From Arthrobacter saudimassiliensis (GTDB taxonomy: Bacteria > Actinomycetota > Actinomycetes > Actinomycetales > Micrococcaceae), in NCBI GenBank assembly GCA_900016675.1, contig LN483071.1:804479-868478 (forward strand): a DNA stretch of 64,000 nucleotides, written 5' to 3'. This document shows positions 25,215 through 34,067 of the stretch, piece after piece; position 1 is the first letter of the stretch, and every line of letters starts with the position of its first letter. The notes under the pieces were generated by a model. The model saw nothing but the letters and a program-made list of their open reading frames with translations, was not told the DNA's origin and did not search any database. The position numbers and the translations under genes were made by a program.

Positions 25215-26183
25215 CTACCAGCGGGCGGCGAGGGAGCCCAGGTAGCGGGCCAGCGCGCGGGGCGCCGAGCGCGGCGCGACGGCCTCCACCGCGGCGTTGT
25301 GGTTGGTGTTGGTGTTCACGTCATAGGTGAGCACCCGGCCGTCGGCCGCCTCGATGAACTCGATGCCGCAGACCTCCAGCTTCATCCGGCGGGCGAACTC
25401 CAGGTACTGCCCGATGATGGGCGCGTCGAAGCCTTCCCGGAGGCTGAACAGCTGGGTGTCCGGGTCCGGGGTGATCGTGGCCCCCGGCGGCAGCACCGGG
25501 CGCCCGGTCAGCGGGTCGACGGCGCACGCGTCGGCGGGGCACAGCTGGAAGCCGCCGCGGGCCGTGTCGGCCCGGATCGCGTAGATGAACTCACCGCCCA
25601 CGATCTCCACCCGGGTGATGAATGGCTCGGCGGCCTGGATGTACTCCTGGATCAGGGTGATGCCGTCCTGCGGCTCCTCGAAGTCGGCGGAGGCGACGTA
25701 GTCGGCGAGCTCGCCGTGGGACTCGAACTTCCGGACCCCGAGCCCCTTGCCGCCCTGGTTGTGCTTGGTGATGAAGGGGGCCGGGAACTCCTTGGCGGCG
25801 GCCAGCACCTGGTCCCGTCCGACGGCGGCCACCGTGCGGGGAGTGTCGATGCCGGCCGCCCGCAGGGCGGTGAGCTGGTCCACCTTGCTCATCTCCAGTT
25901 CGAGGATCCGGCGGCCGTTCACGGTACGGCGGCCGTGCGCCTCCAGCCAGGCCAGCACGGCGCGGGCGTAGTCCTTGGAGAGCCCGTGCTCCCGGGTGTG
26001 GGCGGAGGCGCTGATCCGGGACCAGAAGATGCCTTCCGGGGGAACCGAGTCGAGGTCCAGCACGCCGTCGGTCAGCAGCCATTCCTCCACCTGCAGGCCC
26101 TCCGCTTCGAAGGCGCGGGCAAAGGGAGGGAACCATTCGGGGTTCTCGTGCAGGGCGAAGATGCGGGGTGCAGCGGATGCCAT
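25215..26183 (-). CDS. ATP-grasp ligase (RimK-like)
   Basis: A 322-residue protein with an ATP-grasp fold. The ATP-binding strand and loop are seen in FITKHNQGGKGLGVRKFES (about residues 138-156). The hinge region is TLIQEYIQAAEPFITRVEIVGG, and the metal-binding end is CGIEFIEAADGRVLTYDVNTNTN, with Glu and Asn ligands. The closest families are RimK/LysX-type amino-acid or glutamate ligases. It is the last gene of an operon with an AbgT-type transporter and an M20 amidohydrolase, so it may join an amino acid to a product of that pathway. The substrate is unknown. Confidence 0.85.
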   Translation of the reverse strand: MASAAPRIFALHENPEWFPPFARAFEAEGLQVEEWLLTDGVLDLDSVPPEGIFWSRISASAHTREHGLSKDYARAVLAWLEAHGRRTVNGRRILELEMSKVDQLTALRAAGIDTPRTVAAVGRDQVLAAAKEFPAPFITKHNQGGKGLGVRKFESHGELADYVASADFEEPQDGITLIQEYIQAAEPFITRVEIVGGEFIYAIRADTARGGFQLCPADACAVDPLTGRPVLPPGATITPDPDTQLFSLREGFDAPIIGQYLEFARRMKLEVCGIEFIEAADGRVLTYDVNTNTNHNAAVEAVAPRSAPRALARYLGSLAARW

Positions 26184-26230
26184 GTGGCGGCCTTTCGGTC
26201 AGCGGGCCCGGGGGGGGAACCGGAGGAAAA

Positions 26231-27844
26231 CTACGGGATGAAGATGCCGTTGCCCGGCCCCAGCGGGAGGTCCAGGACGTAGAAGACGGTGAGCACGGCG
26301 GTCCAGGCGAGCCAGAACACCACCGTGAACGGAAGCATCCGGGCAATGACCGTGCCCAGGCCGGCCGCGGGCTCGTAGCGGCGCAGCATGGTCAGCAGCA
26401 CGATCATGTAGGGGTTCAATGGGGTGAGCACCTGGGTGGCGGAGTCCCCCACCCGGAACGCGGCCTGCACGAAGGCCGGTTCATAGCCGAGCAGCGCGAA
26501 CATCGGTACGAACACGGCCGCCATCAGGGTCCACATCGCGGAGCCGGAAATGATGAACAGGTTCAGCAGGGAGGCCAGGGCAACGAAGGCGAGGATGGCC
26601 GGATAGCCGGTCAGCCCGATCGATTCCAGGCCCGAGGCACCCGTCACCGCGATCCAGCTGCCGAGGCCGGACCAGTTGAACAGGGCGATGAACTGGCCCA
26701 GCACGAAGGCCAGGACCAGGAAGCCGCTCATTTCCTTGATCGAGGCGCCCATGACGCGCGGAATGTCGCGGGCGCCCGGCATGGACCCGGTCACCCGGCC
26801 GTAGACCAGGCCCGGAATGATGAACAGCACGAACACCACGAACACGATCGAGGACAGCAGCGGGGACCGGGGCAGGAACCCGCCGTCCTCGTTGCGCCAG
26901 GGCGAATCCGGCACCAGCACCGCGGCGGTGATCGCGGCGGCCGTGAGCGCGCCGATCAGCAGCGCCCACCGCACTCCGCGCCGCTCCAGCGGGCTCAGAT
27001 GCGGATCCAGGGCTGCCGCCGGTGCGGTTTCCCGGCCCGACGTCGTCGCCGGCGCCCCCGTTCCGTCGTCGTCGGGATCCGATTCCTCGCGCGGAATCCC
27101 CTGGCGGATCAGCCTCGGCTCCAGGACCTTGTCGATCAGGAACCCGGCCAGCAGGATCAGCACCACCGATGAGGCGATGTTGAAGAAGTAGTTGGACAGC
27201 GGGTTCACCGGCGCCCCGGGGTCGGGCAGGGTCTCGGTGACCGCCGTCGTGATCCCGGCGAACAGGGCGTCGAGGCTGGTGACCACCAGCGAGGTGGAGT
27301 AGCCGGCCCCGGCGGCGGCGAAGCCGCCCAGCAGTCCGGCCACCGGGTGCCGGCCCGCGGCGCGGAAGACCAGGGCCGCCAGGGGAGGAATGATGACGAA
27401 CGCGGCGTCGGCCATGATCGAGCCCACCACGCCCACCAGCCCGACGGCGTAGGGCAGGGCCCAGCGCGGCGCGGAACCGAACGCGCGGCGGATCAGTGCG
27501 GCGAGCAGCCCGGACTTCTCCGCCACGCCCACCGCCAGCAGGATCGGCAGGACCGTGGCCAGCGGCGGGAACCCGAGGTAGTTCTCCCCCAGCGTCGTGG
27601 TGAACCAGGCGAGCCCCTCCCCGGTGAACAGGCCCTTGATGACCGTGTCCTCGTCGCTGCCCGGGACGCGGACGGTGACGTCCGCCCAGGCCATCAGCGT
27701 GGACGCCACGGCCACCGCGGCGAACAGGATCAGGAAGAGCACGAACGGGTCGGGGAGCTTGTTGCCCGCCCGTTCGATGCCCGCCAGCAGGCGGTCGGCG
27801 CGCCGGGCGCGGCCGGCGTCGGTCCCGGTGGGTGCTGCGCTCAT
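26231..27844 (-). CDS. AbgT family transporter (p-aminobenzoyl-glutamate type)
   Basis: A 537-residue polytopic membrane protein with about 12 helices. Family marks include the N-terminal RAGNKLPDPFVLFLILF, the central SAPRWALPYAVGLVGVVGSIMADAAFVIIPPLAALVF, and SGSAMWTLMAAVFVPMFALLG followed by FRVGDSATQVLTPLNPY. Family members import p-aminobenzoyl-glutamate or export sulfonamides. It lies 41 bases downstream of an M20 amidohydrolase gene, matching the AbgB-AbgT pairing of enteric bacteria. Confidence 0.92.
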   Translation of the reverse strand: MSAAPTGTDAGRARRADRLLAGIERAGNKLPDPFVLFLILFAAVAVASTLMAWADVTVRVPGSDEDTVIKGLFTGEGLAWFTTTLGENYLGFPPLATVLPILLAVGVAEKSGLLAALIRRAFGSAPRWALPYAVGLVGVVGSIMADAAFVIIPPLAALVFRAAGRHPVAGLLGGFAAAGAGYSTSLVVTSLDALFAGITTAVTETLPDPGAPVNPLSNYFFNIASSVVLILLAGFLIDKVLEPRLIRQGIPREESDPDDDGTGAPATTSGRETAPAAALDPHLSPLERRGVRWALLIGALTAAAITAAVLVPDSPWRNEDGGFLPRSPLLSSIVFVVFVLFIIPGLVYGRVTGSMPGARDIPRVMGASIKEMSGFLVLAFVLGQFIALFNWSGLGSWIAVTGASGLESIGLTGYPAILAFVALASLLNLFIISGSAMWTLMAAVFVPMFALLGYEPAFVQAAFRVGDSATQVLTPLNPYMIVLLTMLRRYEPAAGLGTVIARMLPFTVVFWLAWTAVLTVFYVLDLPLGPGNGIFIP

Positions 27845-27885
27845 GCGGTTCCTCCTGGTGGGCGGATCAGGTGACGGTGCAGGGG

Positions 27886-29211
27886 TCAGTCGAAGTAGGC
27901 GGGCACGTCCACCGGGCCGCCGGCGTCGGCGAAGTCCTGCGCGACGGCGTCGCGCAGGGCGGGGTCGCAGAGGTAGTCCAGTGCGGTCAGGGCGAGCCCG
28001 GCAGCGGCGTCGACCGCCCCGCGGCCGGCGGCCGGAGAGCCGGCGGCGGCGGCGAACTCGCGGGTGTGCAGGGCGACGTCGGCGTCGGCGATGCCGATCA
28101 GCGGGTGGATGCCGGGAATCCGGTAGCTGACGTTGCCGAAGTCGGTGGAGGCGGCGATTGTCTCGGACACGACGCCGCCGGGCAGCGGGCTGCGGCCCCG
28201 ACGGCGCTGGGCGGCGACCCAGCGGCCCGTCAGCGCCTGGTTGGTGCGCACCGGCAGCGACGGCGGGTGCTCGTCCCAGGCCAGCTCCACGCCGGTGCCG
28301 GTCATCAGGGCGGCGCCGCGGGCCACGTCCTCCAGCCGGCGGCTGAGCTCGCGGAGGGTCTCCGGGTACTTGGAGCGGGCGTAGAGCTTCATCACGGCCC
28401 GCTCGGGAATGATGCTGGGCCGCGTGCCGCCGTCGGCGATGACCGCGTGCACCCGGTCCACCGGCGGCAGCTGCTGCCGGAGCAGGCCGATGCCCTGGTA
28501 GGTGAGGGTGGCGGCGTCGAGCGCGTTGCGGCCCATGAACGGCTGCGCCGAGGCGTGGGCGGCGACGCCGGTGAAGGTGACGGTCAGCAGGCGCCGGCCC
28601 AGCCAGACCTGGTCCGCCAGGTCGTAGCCGTAGGGGTGGACCATGATCGCGGCGTCGATCCCGTCAAAGGCCCCGGCCCGGGCCAGGACCTCCTTGCCCG
28701 AGTAGCCCTCCTCGGCGGGGGTGCCGAGCAACACGACCCGGCCGGGGAAGGCGTGCGGATCGGCCCGCAGCGTTTCGGCCAGCGCCAGGAACGCGCCCGT
28801 GCCGGCGGCCGCGATGACATTGTGGCCGCAGGCGTGCCCCACCTCGGGCAGCGCATCGTATTCGGCGAGGACGGCGATGGCCGGTCCCCCGCTGCCGACC
28901 TCCGCACGGAGCGCCGTCGGCACGCCGTGCACACCCGCGTGGACCTGGATCCCGTGGCGCTCGAGGAGGCCGGCGATGCGGGCGGCGCTCCGGTGCTCCT
29001 GGTAGGCCGTCTCCGGGTCGGCGTGCAGCTCGGCCGCCAGCGCGGCCAGCTCCGGGGCGAGGGCGTCAACGCGCTGCTCAAGGGCCTCGGCCAGCTGCCC
29101 CGGCGCGCCGGCGAACGGCGACGCCTCCGTGCGGGCAATGCTGCGGCGGGCCTCGGTTTCCGACTCCAGGCGGTCGAGGTAGCTGCTGCTGGGCTGGGTG
29201 GGCTGGTTCAT
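27886..29211 (-). CDS. M20 amidohydrolase (AbgB-like)
   Basis: A 441-residue peptidase-like enzyme. It keeps the M20D pattern: LAEYDALPEVGHACGHN, a catalytic Glu in GTPAEEGYSGKE and a C-terminal SVDFGNV-like STDFGNVSYRIPG segment. In AbgB this fold cleaves p-aminobenzoyl-glutamate to p-aminobenzoate and glutamate. The start at 29211 is chosen because TAGGGT lies seven bases upstream; the frame could extend 13 codons further. It heads the operon that continues with the AbgT-type transporter. Confidence 0.9.
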   Translation of the reverse strand: MNQPTQPSSSYLDRLESETEARRSIARTEASPFAGAPGQLAEALEQRVDALAPELAALAAELHADPETAYQEHRSAARIAGLLERHGIQVHAGVHGVPTALRAEVGSGGPAIAVLAEYDALPEVGHACGHNVIAAAGTGAFLALAETLRADPHAFPGRVVLLGTPAEEGYSGKEVLARAGAFDGIDAAIMVHPYGYDLADQVWLGRRLLTVTFTGVAAHASAQPFMGRNALDAATLTYQGIGLLRQQLPPVDRVHAVIADGGTRPSIIPERAVMKLYARSKYPETLRELSRRLEDVARGAALMTGTGVELAWDEHPPSLPVRTNQALTGRWVAAQRRRGRSPLPGGVVSETIAASTDFGNVSYRIPGIHPLIGIADADVALHTREFAAAAGSPAAGRGAVDAAAGLALTALDYLCDPALRDAVAQDFADAGGPVDVPAYFD

Positions 29212-29218
29212 AGAGCCC

Positions 29219-29224
29219 ACCCTA
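29219..29224 (-). promoter_or_regulatory. Candidate -10 box, leaderless start of the abg-like operon
   Basis: TAGGGT on the minus strand ends seven bases before the ATG at 29211; no Shine-Dalgarno site. Confidence 0.35.
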
Positions 29225-29359
29225 GAACCGTCCTGGTTCCCCGCGGCCACCTGTTGACGTATTGCGGCGCCGGGCCTGTCCCGCCCGCGGACGCCGGCGC
29301 TATGCTTCTCCCTCGGCGGTGCGGCGGGAGGTCGCGGCCCGGCCGCAGCACCCTGCGGT

Positions 29360-31756
29360 TCAGGCGCCCACGTAGGCGGCCAGGTGCTGCCCGGTCAGCG
29401 TGGACCGGTCCGCGACCAGCTGCGCGGGCGTGCCCTCGAAGACCACGCGGCCGCCGTCGTGCCCCGCCCCGGGGCCGAGGTCGATGATCCAGTCGGCATG
29501 GGCCATCACCGCCTGGTGGTGTTCAATCACGATCACGGTGCGTCCCGAGTCCACCATCCGGTCCAGCAGGGCCAGCAGCTGCTCGACGTCGGCCAGGTGC
29601 AGCCCGGTCGTGGGCTCGTCCAGGACGTAGATGTCGCCCTTCTCCGCCATCTGCGCGGCCAGCTTCAGGCGCTGCCGCTCGCCGCCGGAGAGCGTGGTCA
29701 GCGGCTGCCCGAGGTGCAGATACCCCAGCCCGACGTCGGCCAGCCGGTCGAGCACCTTCCGCGCGGCCGGGGTACGGGCTTCCCCGGTGCCGAAGAACGC
29801 CCGGGCCTCGGTGACCGGCATGGCCAGCACGTCGGCGATGTTCCGCCCGCCGAGCGTGAACTCCAGCACGGCCGGCTGGAAGCGCCGTCCCTGGCAGTCC
29901 TCACAGGTGGATTCGACCGTGGCCATGACGCCCAGGTCGGTGTAGATAACTCCGGCGCCGTTGCAGGCCGGGCAGGCACCCTCGGAGTTGGAGCTGAACA
30001 ATGCCGGCTTGACCCCGTTGGCCTTGGCGAAGGCCTTGCGGATCGGCTCCAGCAGCCCGGTGTAGGTGGCCGGATTGGACCGCCGGGACCCCTTGATGGG
30101 ACCCTGGTCCACCAGGACCACCCCGTCGCGCTTCGCGACGGAGCCGTTGATCAGCGAACTCTTGCCGGAACCGGCCACGCCGGTGAGGACGCAGAACACG
30201 CCCAGCGGAATATCGACGTCGACATCCCTGAGGTTGTGGGTGGATGCGCCGCGGACTTCGAGCGCGCCGCTCGCGGACCGGACCGTCTCCTTGAGCGCGG
30301 CCCGGTCATCCAAGTGCCGGCCGGTGAGCGTGCCGCTGCGGCGCAGGCCCTCGACGCTGCCTTCGAAGCAGACCGTGCCGCCGTCGGCGCCGGCACCCGG
30401 GCCGAGGTCCACGACGTGGTCGGCGATCGCGATGGCCTCGGGCTTGTGCTCGACGACGAGAACGGTGTTGCCCTTGTCCCGCAGCTGTTCGAGCAGTCGG
30501 TTCATCCGCTGGATGTCGTGCGGGTGCAGGCCCACGGTCGGTTCGTCGAAGACGTAGGTGACGTCGGTCAGCGAGGAGCCCAGGTGCCGGATCATCTTGG
30601 TGCGCTGCGCTTCGCCGCCCGAGAGCGTACCGGCCGGGCGGTCCAGGGAAAGGTAGCCGAGGCCGATCTCGGCGAAGGAGTCGAACAGGTGCCGCAGCCC
30701 GGCCAGCAGCGGCGCCACCGAGGGTTCGTCCAGGTCCCGGATCCACTGGGCGAGGTCGCTGATCTGCATGGCGCAGACATCGGCAATCGAGATGCCGCGG
30801 ATCTTCGAGGACCGCGCCTCCGGGGACAGGCGCGTTCCCTCACAGTCCGGGCAGGTGGTGAAGGTGACGGCCCGGTCGACGAAGGCCCGGATGTGCGGCT
30901 GCATGGCCTCACGGTCCTTGGAGAGCATCGACTTCTGGATCTTGGGGATCAGGCCCTCATAGGTGACGTTGATGCCGTCCGCCTTGACCTTGGTGGGTTC
31001 CCGGTAGAGCAGGTCGTGCAGCTCCCGCTTGGTGTAGCGGCCCAGCGGCTTGTCCATGTCGAAGAAGCCGGATCCGGAGAAGATCCGCCCGTACCAGCCA
31101 TCCATGCTGTAGCCGGGCACGAGCAGGGCGCCCCCGCTGAGCGACCTGTCGGCGTCGAACAACGCGGTGAGGTCGAAGTCGGTGACCGCACCCATGCCTT
31201 CGCACCGGGGGCACATGCCGCCCAGCCGATTAAACGTGGCCTTTTCGGCTTTCGTTTTGCCGCCGCGTTCGACGGTGATGGCCCCGCTGGCCCGCACCGA
31301 GGGCACGTTGAAGGAGTAGGCGTTGGGCGAGCCGATCTGTGGCTGCCCCAGGCGGCTGAACAGGATGCGCAGCATGGCGTTGGCGTCGGTGGCCGTGCCG
31401 ACGGTGGAGCGCGGGTTGGCGCCCATCCGCTCCTGGTCTACCAGGATGGCGGTGGTCAGTCCCTCCAGGCGGTCCACCTCGGGCCGGGCCAGGGCAGGCA
31501 TGAAGCCCTGCAGGAAGGCGCTGTAGGTTTCGTTGATCAGCCGCCGGGACTCGGCGGCAATGGTGTCGAAGACCAGCGAGCTCTTGCCGGACCCGGAGAC
31601 GCCGGTGAAGACCGTCAGCGCCCGTTTCGGAATCTCGACGGTGACGTCCTTCAGGTTGTTTACGCGCGCGCCCTGCACCCGGATGACGTCCCGGCCCCGG
31701 CTGTCGCCCGGTGCATGGACCGCAGACTTTTCCTCTGTTGCCGTGCTGCGCTCCAT
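29360..31756 (-). CDS. UvrA-like ABC ATPase (drug-resistance/UvrA2 type)
   Basis: A 798-residue protein with two ABC cassettes: Walker A GVSGSGKSS (52-60) and GVAGSGKSS (near 525), two LSGGE signatures, and Walker B VFDEPTVGL and VLDEPTTGL. It is about 150 residues shorter than housekeeping UvrA. The second cassette has a full zinc-finger pattern (CPAC ... CEDC), while the first shows separated CPRC and CPDC pairs. This matches UvrA paralogues such as DrrC-type proteins linked to DNA-intercalating drugs. ATG 31756 has GGGGAG upstream; 14 further codons are open but unsupported. Confidence 0.9.
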   Translation of the reverse strand: MERSTATEEKSAVHAPGDSRGRDVIRVQGARVNNLKDVTVEIPKRALTVFTGVSGSGKSSLVFDTIAAESRRLINETYSAFLQGFMPALARPEVDRLEGLTTAILVDQERMGANPRSTVGTATDANAMLRILFSRLGQPQIGSPNAYSFNVPSVRASGAITVERGGKTKAEKATFNRLGGMCPRCEGMGAVTDFDLTALFDADRSLSGGALLVPGYSMDGWYGRIFSGSGFFDMDKPLGRYTKRELHDLLYREPTKVKADGINVTYEGLIPKIQKSMLSKDREAMQPHIRAFVDRAVTFTTCPDCEGTRLSPEARSSKIRGISIADVCAMQISDLAQWIRDLDEPSVAPLLAGLRHLFDSFAEIGLGYLSLDRPAGTLSGGEAQRTKMIRHLGSSLTDVTYVFDEPTVGLHPHDIQRMNRLLEQLRDKGNTVLVVEHKPEAIAIADHVVDLGPGAGADGGTVCFEGSVEGLRRSGTLTGRHLDDRAALKETVRSASGALEVRGASTHNLRDVDVDIPLGVFCVLTGVAGSGKSSLINGSVAKRDGVVLVDQGPIKGSRRSNPATYTGLLEPIRKAFAKANGVKPALFSSNSEGACPACNGAGVIYTDLGVMATVESTCEDCQGRRFQPAVLEFTLGGRNIADVLAMPVTEARAFFGTGEARTPAARKVLDRLADVGLGYLHLGQPLTTLSGGERQRLKLAAQMAEKGDIYVLDEPTTGLHLADVEQLLALLDRMVDSGRTVIVIEHHQAVMAHADWIIDLGPGAGHDGGRVVFEGTPAQLVADRSTLTGQHLAAYVGA

Positions 31757-31845
31757 GGCTTCTCCCCTCTCGGCTGCCGACGGCCGAAATCCTGCCACGG
31801 GCAGGCGGGGGTGTCCATGTCCCTGCGGACAGGTCCTGACCGCTT

Positions 31846-31877
31846 TCGGGCCCGCGGACGCCGGTCCGCGGGCCCGA
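31846..31877. terminator. Hairpin downstream of hsp20
   Basis: A perfect 14-bp stem with a GCCG loop (TCGGGCCCGCGGAC / GTCCGCGGGCCCGA). It starts 11 bases after the hsp20 stop on the minus strand, without a clear T-tract. Confidence 0.65.
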
Positions 31878-31888
31878 CCCGCAGCGGG

Positions 31889-32374
31889 TTACGCGGTGGC
31901 CGCCTCCACCTGCCGGTTCCCTGAACCGGAGCCGGCGTCGGCCTCCACCTGCCGGCTTCCGGATTCGGCGCCTGCGCCGGCTGCCGAGCCGGACTGCACT
32001 TCGATGCGGCGCGGGCGGGCCTTCTCGCTGACCGGGATCACGACGTTGAGGACGCCGTTGTCGTAGTGGGCGGTGATGTTCGCGGTGTCGATTTCCCGGC
32101 CCAGGCTGAGCTGGCGCAGGAAGGAGCCGCCCTCGCGTTCCCGGTTCAGCCACTGCACGCCCTCGCCGCCGTGCAGGGTGCGCTCGGCGCGGATGGTGAG
32201 CAGCTGGCCGTCGACGTCAATGTCCACGGAGCCGGGATCCACGCCGGGAAGGTCCACGCTCAGGACGTACCGGTTCTCTTCGCGGTAGAGGTCCATGGGC
32301 ATCCCGCGCAGGGTCTCGCGGCGCAGGGCCTGGGCAAAACGGTCCAGTTCGCGGATGGGATCGAAACGGTCCAA
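31889..32374 (-). CDS. Hsp20 family small heat-shock protein
   Basis: A 161-residue chaperone that holds unfolding proteins. The alpha-crystallin domain runs from about residue 30 to 130 (NRYVLSVDLPGVDPGSVDIDV; the closing GVLNVVIP has the GVL motif). The C-terminal tail is Ser/Gly-rich with two copies of RQVEA. The start is a TTG at 32374, nine bases after AAGGAG; an earlier in-frame TTG at 32392 is on the wrong side of that site. A HAIR-like repeat and a CIRCE element lie upstream, so HspR/HrcA-type control is expected. Confidence 0.92.
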   Translation of the reverse strand: MDRFDPIRELDRFAQALRRETLRGMPMDLYREENRYVLSVDLPGVDPGSVDIDVDGQLLTIRAERTLHGGEGVQWLNREREGGSFLRQLSLGREIDTANITAHYDNGVLNVVIPVSEKARPRRIEVQSGSAAGAGAESGSRQVEADAGSGSGNRQVEAATA

Positions 32375-32431
32375 AACAATCAACTCCTTCAACTCGCAGT
32401 CGATGAAGCATCGTGCTGATGGCTCTTCGCG

Positions 32432-32458
32432 GAAGTTGAGTTGGCTTCGCTCAACTTC
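32432..32458. promoter_or_regulatory. HAIR-like inverted repeat
   Basis: Perfect 9-bp arms GAAGTTGAG and CTCAACTTC with a 9-base gap. The TTGAG-N9-CTCAA core has exactly the spacing of the HspR-binding HAIR element (CTTGAGT-N7-ACTCAAG). Confidence 0.6.
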
Positions 32459-32462
32459 GTCG

Positions 32463-32499
32463 GTAGATTAGCACTTGCAACCGGAGAGTGCTAATCTAC
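32463..32499. promoter_or_regulatory. CIRCE element (HrcA operator)
   Basis: 13-bp perfect arms GTAGATTAGCACT and AGTGCTAATCTAC. The core TTAGCACTT-N9-GAGTGCTAA differs from consensus CIRCE at one base. A TAGATT -10-like hexamer is part of each arm; on the plus strand it has TTGGCT 17 bases upstream (32441-32446). Confidence 0.88.
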
Positions 32500-32543
32500 C
32501 GTTCCCGTCTTTCATTCGCCCTCGCTGTGGAAGGTAGGTCACC

Positions 32544-33206
32544 GTGTCCGTTCCGACGGCTGCCGGCGGGCAGTCCGCTCCCGTCCGTTTCGCCGCTGCT
32601 CGCGGCTCCTTACCCGTGCTTCGGCGGTTTGCCGGCCCGGCCGGTCCCCGGGCCCTGCGGCAGTGGTGGCAGCAGGCTCCCACGGAGGAACGCGCGCGGG
32701 CAGCCGCGGGCGCAGCGTCCGCCGCCTGGCTCACCGCGGCGGCGCTGGGGCTGTTTTCCGGCAGCGCGGCTTCGCTGCCCCTGGGGTTGACGCTGATCTA
32801 CATCACCGGCATCGCCCTGCTGGTGCTGGTCTGGCTGGCCCTCGGCCGGGTGCGGCGGGCGGCGGAAAGACGCGCCCGCCGCGAGCAGACCCAGGCGCTG
32901 CGGACCTTCCTGGCAGCGACCTCGGCCGCACGCGAGGAGTTCCTCTCCGCCCTGGTCCCCGCAGGCGCGACCGGCACGCCGGAGGTGCAGCGGGCCCTGG
33001 CACCGTCCCGGGCGGCATCTGAAGCGGCGCCGCGGACCCGGCTGGTTCCGGCGCCGGCGGCTGCCGTCCCGGGAACCGGGACCTGCCCGCGCCCCGGGGC
33101 CGCCCTCTCGCCGGTGAAGTCCGCGATCCGCAAGAACGCCGTCCGCAAGAGCCGCCCGGCCCCAAAGGCCGGGCTCACCCGCGCCGATCTGGACCGGGCG
33201 GCCTGA
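32544..33206 (+). CDS. Hypothetical two-helix membrane protein, divergent from hsp20
   Basis: A 220-residue protein that I do not recognise. It starts at GTG 32544, behind GGAAGGTAGGT. Residues about 53-71 and 77-98 form two membrane helices, flanked by a basic Arg-rich cytoplasmic segment (RVRRAAERRARREQTQ). The C-terminal half is Ala/Pro-rich with repeated Lys/Arg (KNAVRKSRPAPK). Its promoter region contains the CIRCE element, so it may be heat-shock controlled. Confidence 0.7.
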   Translation: MSVPTAAGGQSAPVRFAAARGSLPVLRRFAGPAGPRALRQWWQQAPTEERARAAAGAASAAWLTAAALGLFSGSAASLPLGLTLIYITGIALLVLVWLALGRVRRAAERRARREQTQALRTFLAATSAAREEFLSALVPAGATGTPEVQRALAPSRAASEAAPRTRLVPAPAAAVPGTGTCPRPGAALSPVKSAIRKNAVRKSRPAPKAGLTRADLDRAA

Positions 33207-33224
33207 TATGCGGCCTGGCTCGGG

Positions 33225-33977
33225 CTACCGGCCGCGCCCGGCGATCCGGGCCACCAGCCGCTGCGGGCCGCGGGCGCCGATGGCGGCCAGCACCTTGTAG
33301 CGCTTGGAGGGAATCGAAACCGCCTTGCCGGCGTCGGCGTCGGCCAGCGCTTCGCGGACCACGCGGGGAGCATCCAGCCACATCCAGTTCGGATACACGG
33401 ATTTGTCCATCTGCATGCGCTGATGGAACTCGGTGTGCACGAAGCCGGGGCAGACGGCGGTGACGTTGATGCCCCGGTCCCTGTAGTGGATGTTGGCCCA
33501 GCGGCTGAAGCTGATGCCCCAGGCCTTCGCGGCGCTGTAGGTCCCGCGCGGCAGGAACCCGGCGACGGAGGCGACGTTGAGGATCGTGCCGCCGCCGGAG
33601 CCGAGCATGCTGTTGACCGCAGCGTGCGAGAGCTGCAGCGGGGCCGACACCAGGACGTTGAGGTGGTCCACCTCGTCCTGCAGCGGATTGGCGTGGAAGT
33701 CGTTCTTCAGCCCGTAGCCGGCGTTGTTGACCAGGATCCCGATATCCGGTTGGGCCACGCGGGCGGCAACGGCGGCAACGCCGTCGGCGGTTGCGAGATC
33801 GGCGGCCAGCCACTCCGTGGGCACCTGCCACTGCGCGGCCAGCTCCTCCGCCGTTTCCTTCAGCCGGGCTTCGTTGCGGCCGGTCAGGACCACGGCGTGC
33901 CCCCGCTCGGCCAGCTGGCGGGCGAACTCGGAGCCCAGGCCGGAGGTGGCCCCGGTGACAAGTGCTGTTTTTCTCAT
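33225..33977 (-). CDS. Short-chain dehydrogenase/reductase
   Basis: A 250-residue NAD(P)-dependent oxidoreductase with a Rossmann fold. The cofactor loop TGATSGLG is at 8-15, NNAG at 84-87, and the catalytic residues are Ser137, Tyr147 and Lys151 (YSAAK). The C-terminal RYKVLAAIGARGPQRLVARI resembles the DltE-type group. The substrate is unknown. It stands alone, convergent with the membrane protein gene before it and divergent from the next. Confidence 0.9.
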   Translation of the reverse strand: MRKTALVTGATSGLGSEFARQLAERGHAVVLTGRNEARLKETAEELAAQWQVPTEWLAADLATADGVAAVAARVAQPDIGILVNNAGYGLKNDFHANPLQDEVDHLNVLVSAPLQLSHAAVNSMLGSGGGTILNVASVAGFLPRGTYSAAKAWGISFSRWANIHYRDRGINVTAVCPGFVHTEFHQRMQMDKSVYPNWMWLDAPRVVREALADADAGKAVSIPSKRYKVLAAIGARGPQRLVARIAGRGR

Positions 33978-34031
33978 GGGTTACACCTTTGCCGCTGCCG
34001 GAGGCTTTGGCAACGATCGTCCGCCGCGTCC

Positions 34032-34060
34032 TTGAACCCCGGGCGGACGCCTCCTAGCGT
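34032..34060 (+). promoter_or_regulatory. Promoter of the phosphoribosyltransferase gene
   Basis: TTGAAC (34032-34037), a 17-base spacer and TAGCGT (34055-34060). The predicted transcription start coincides with the GTG at 34068, giving a leaderless mRNA. Confidence 0.6.
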
Positions 34061-34067
34061 GTGGATG

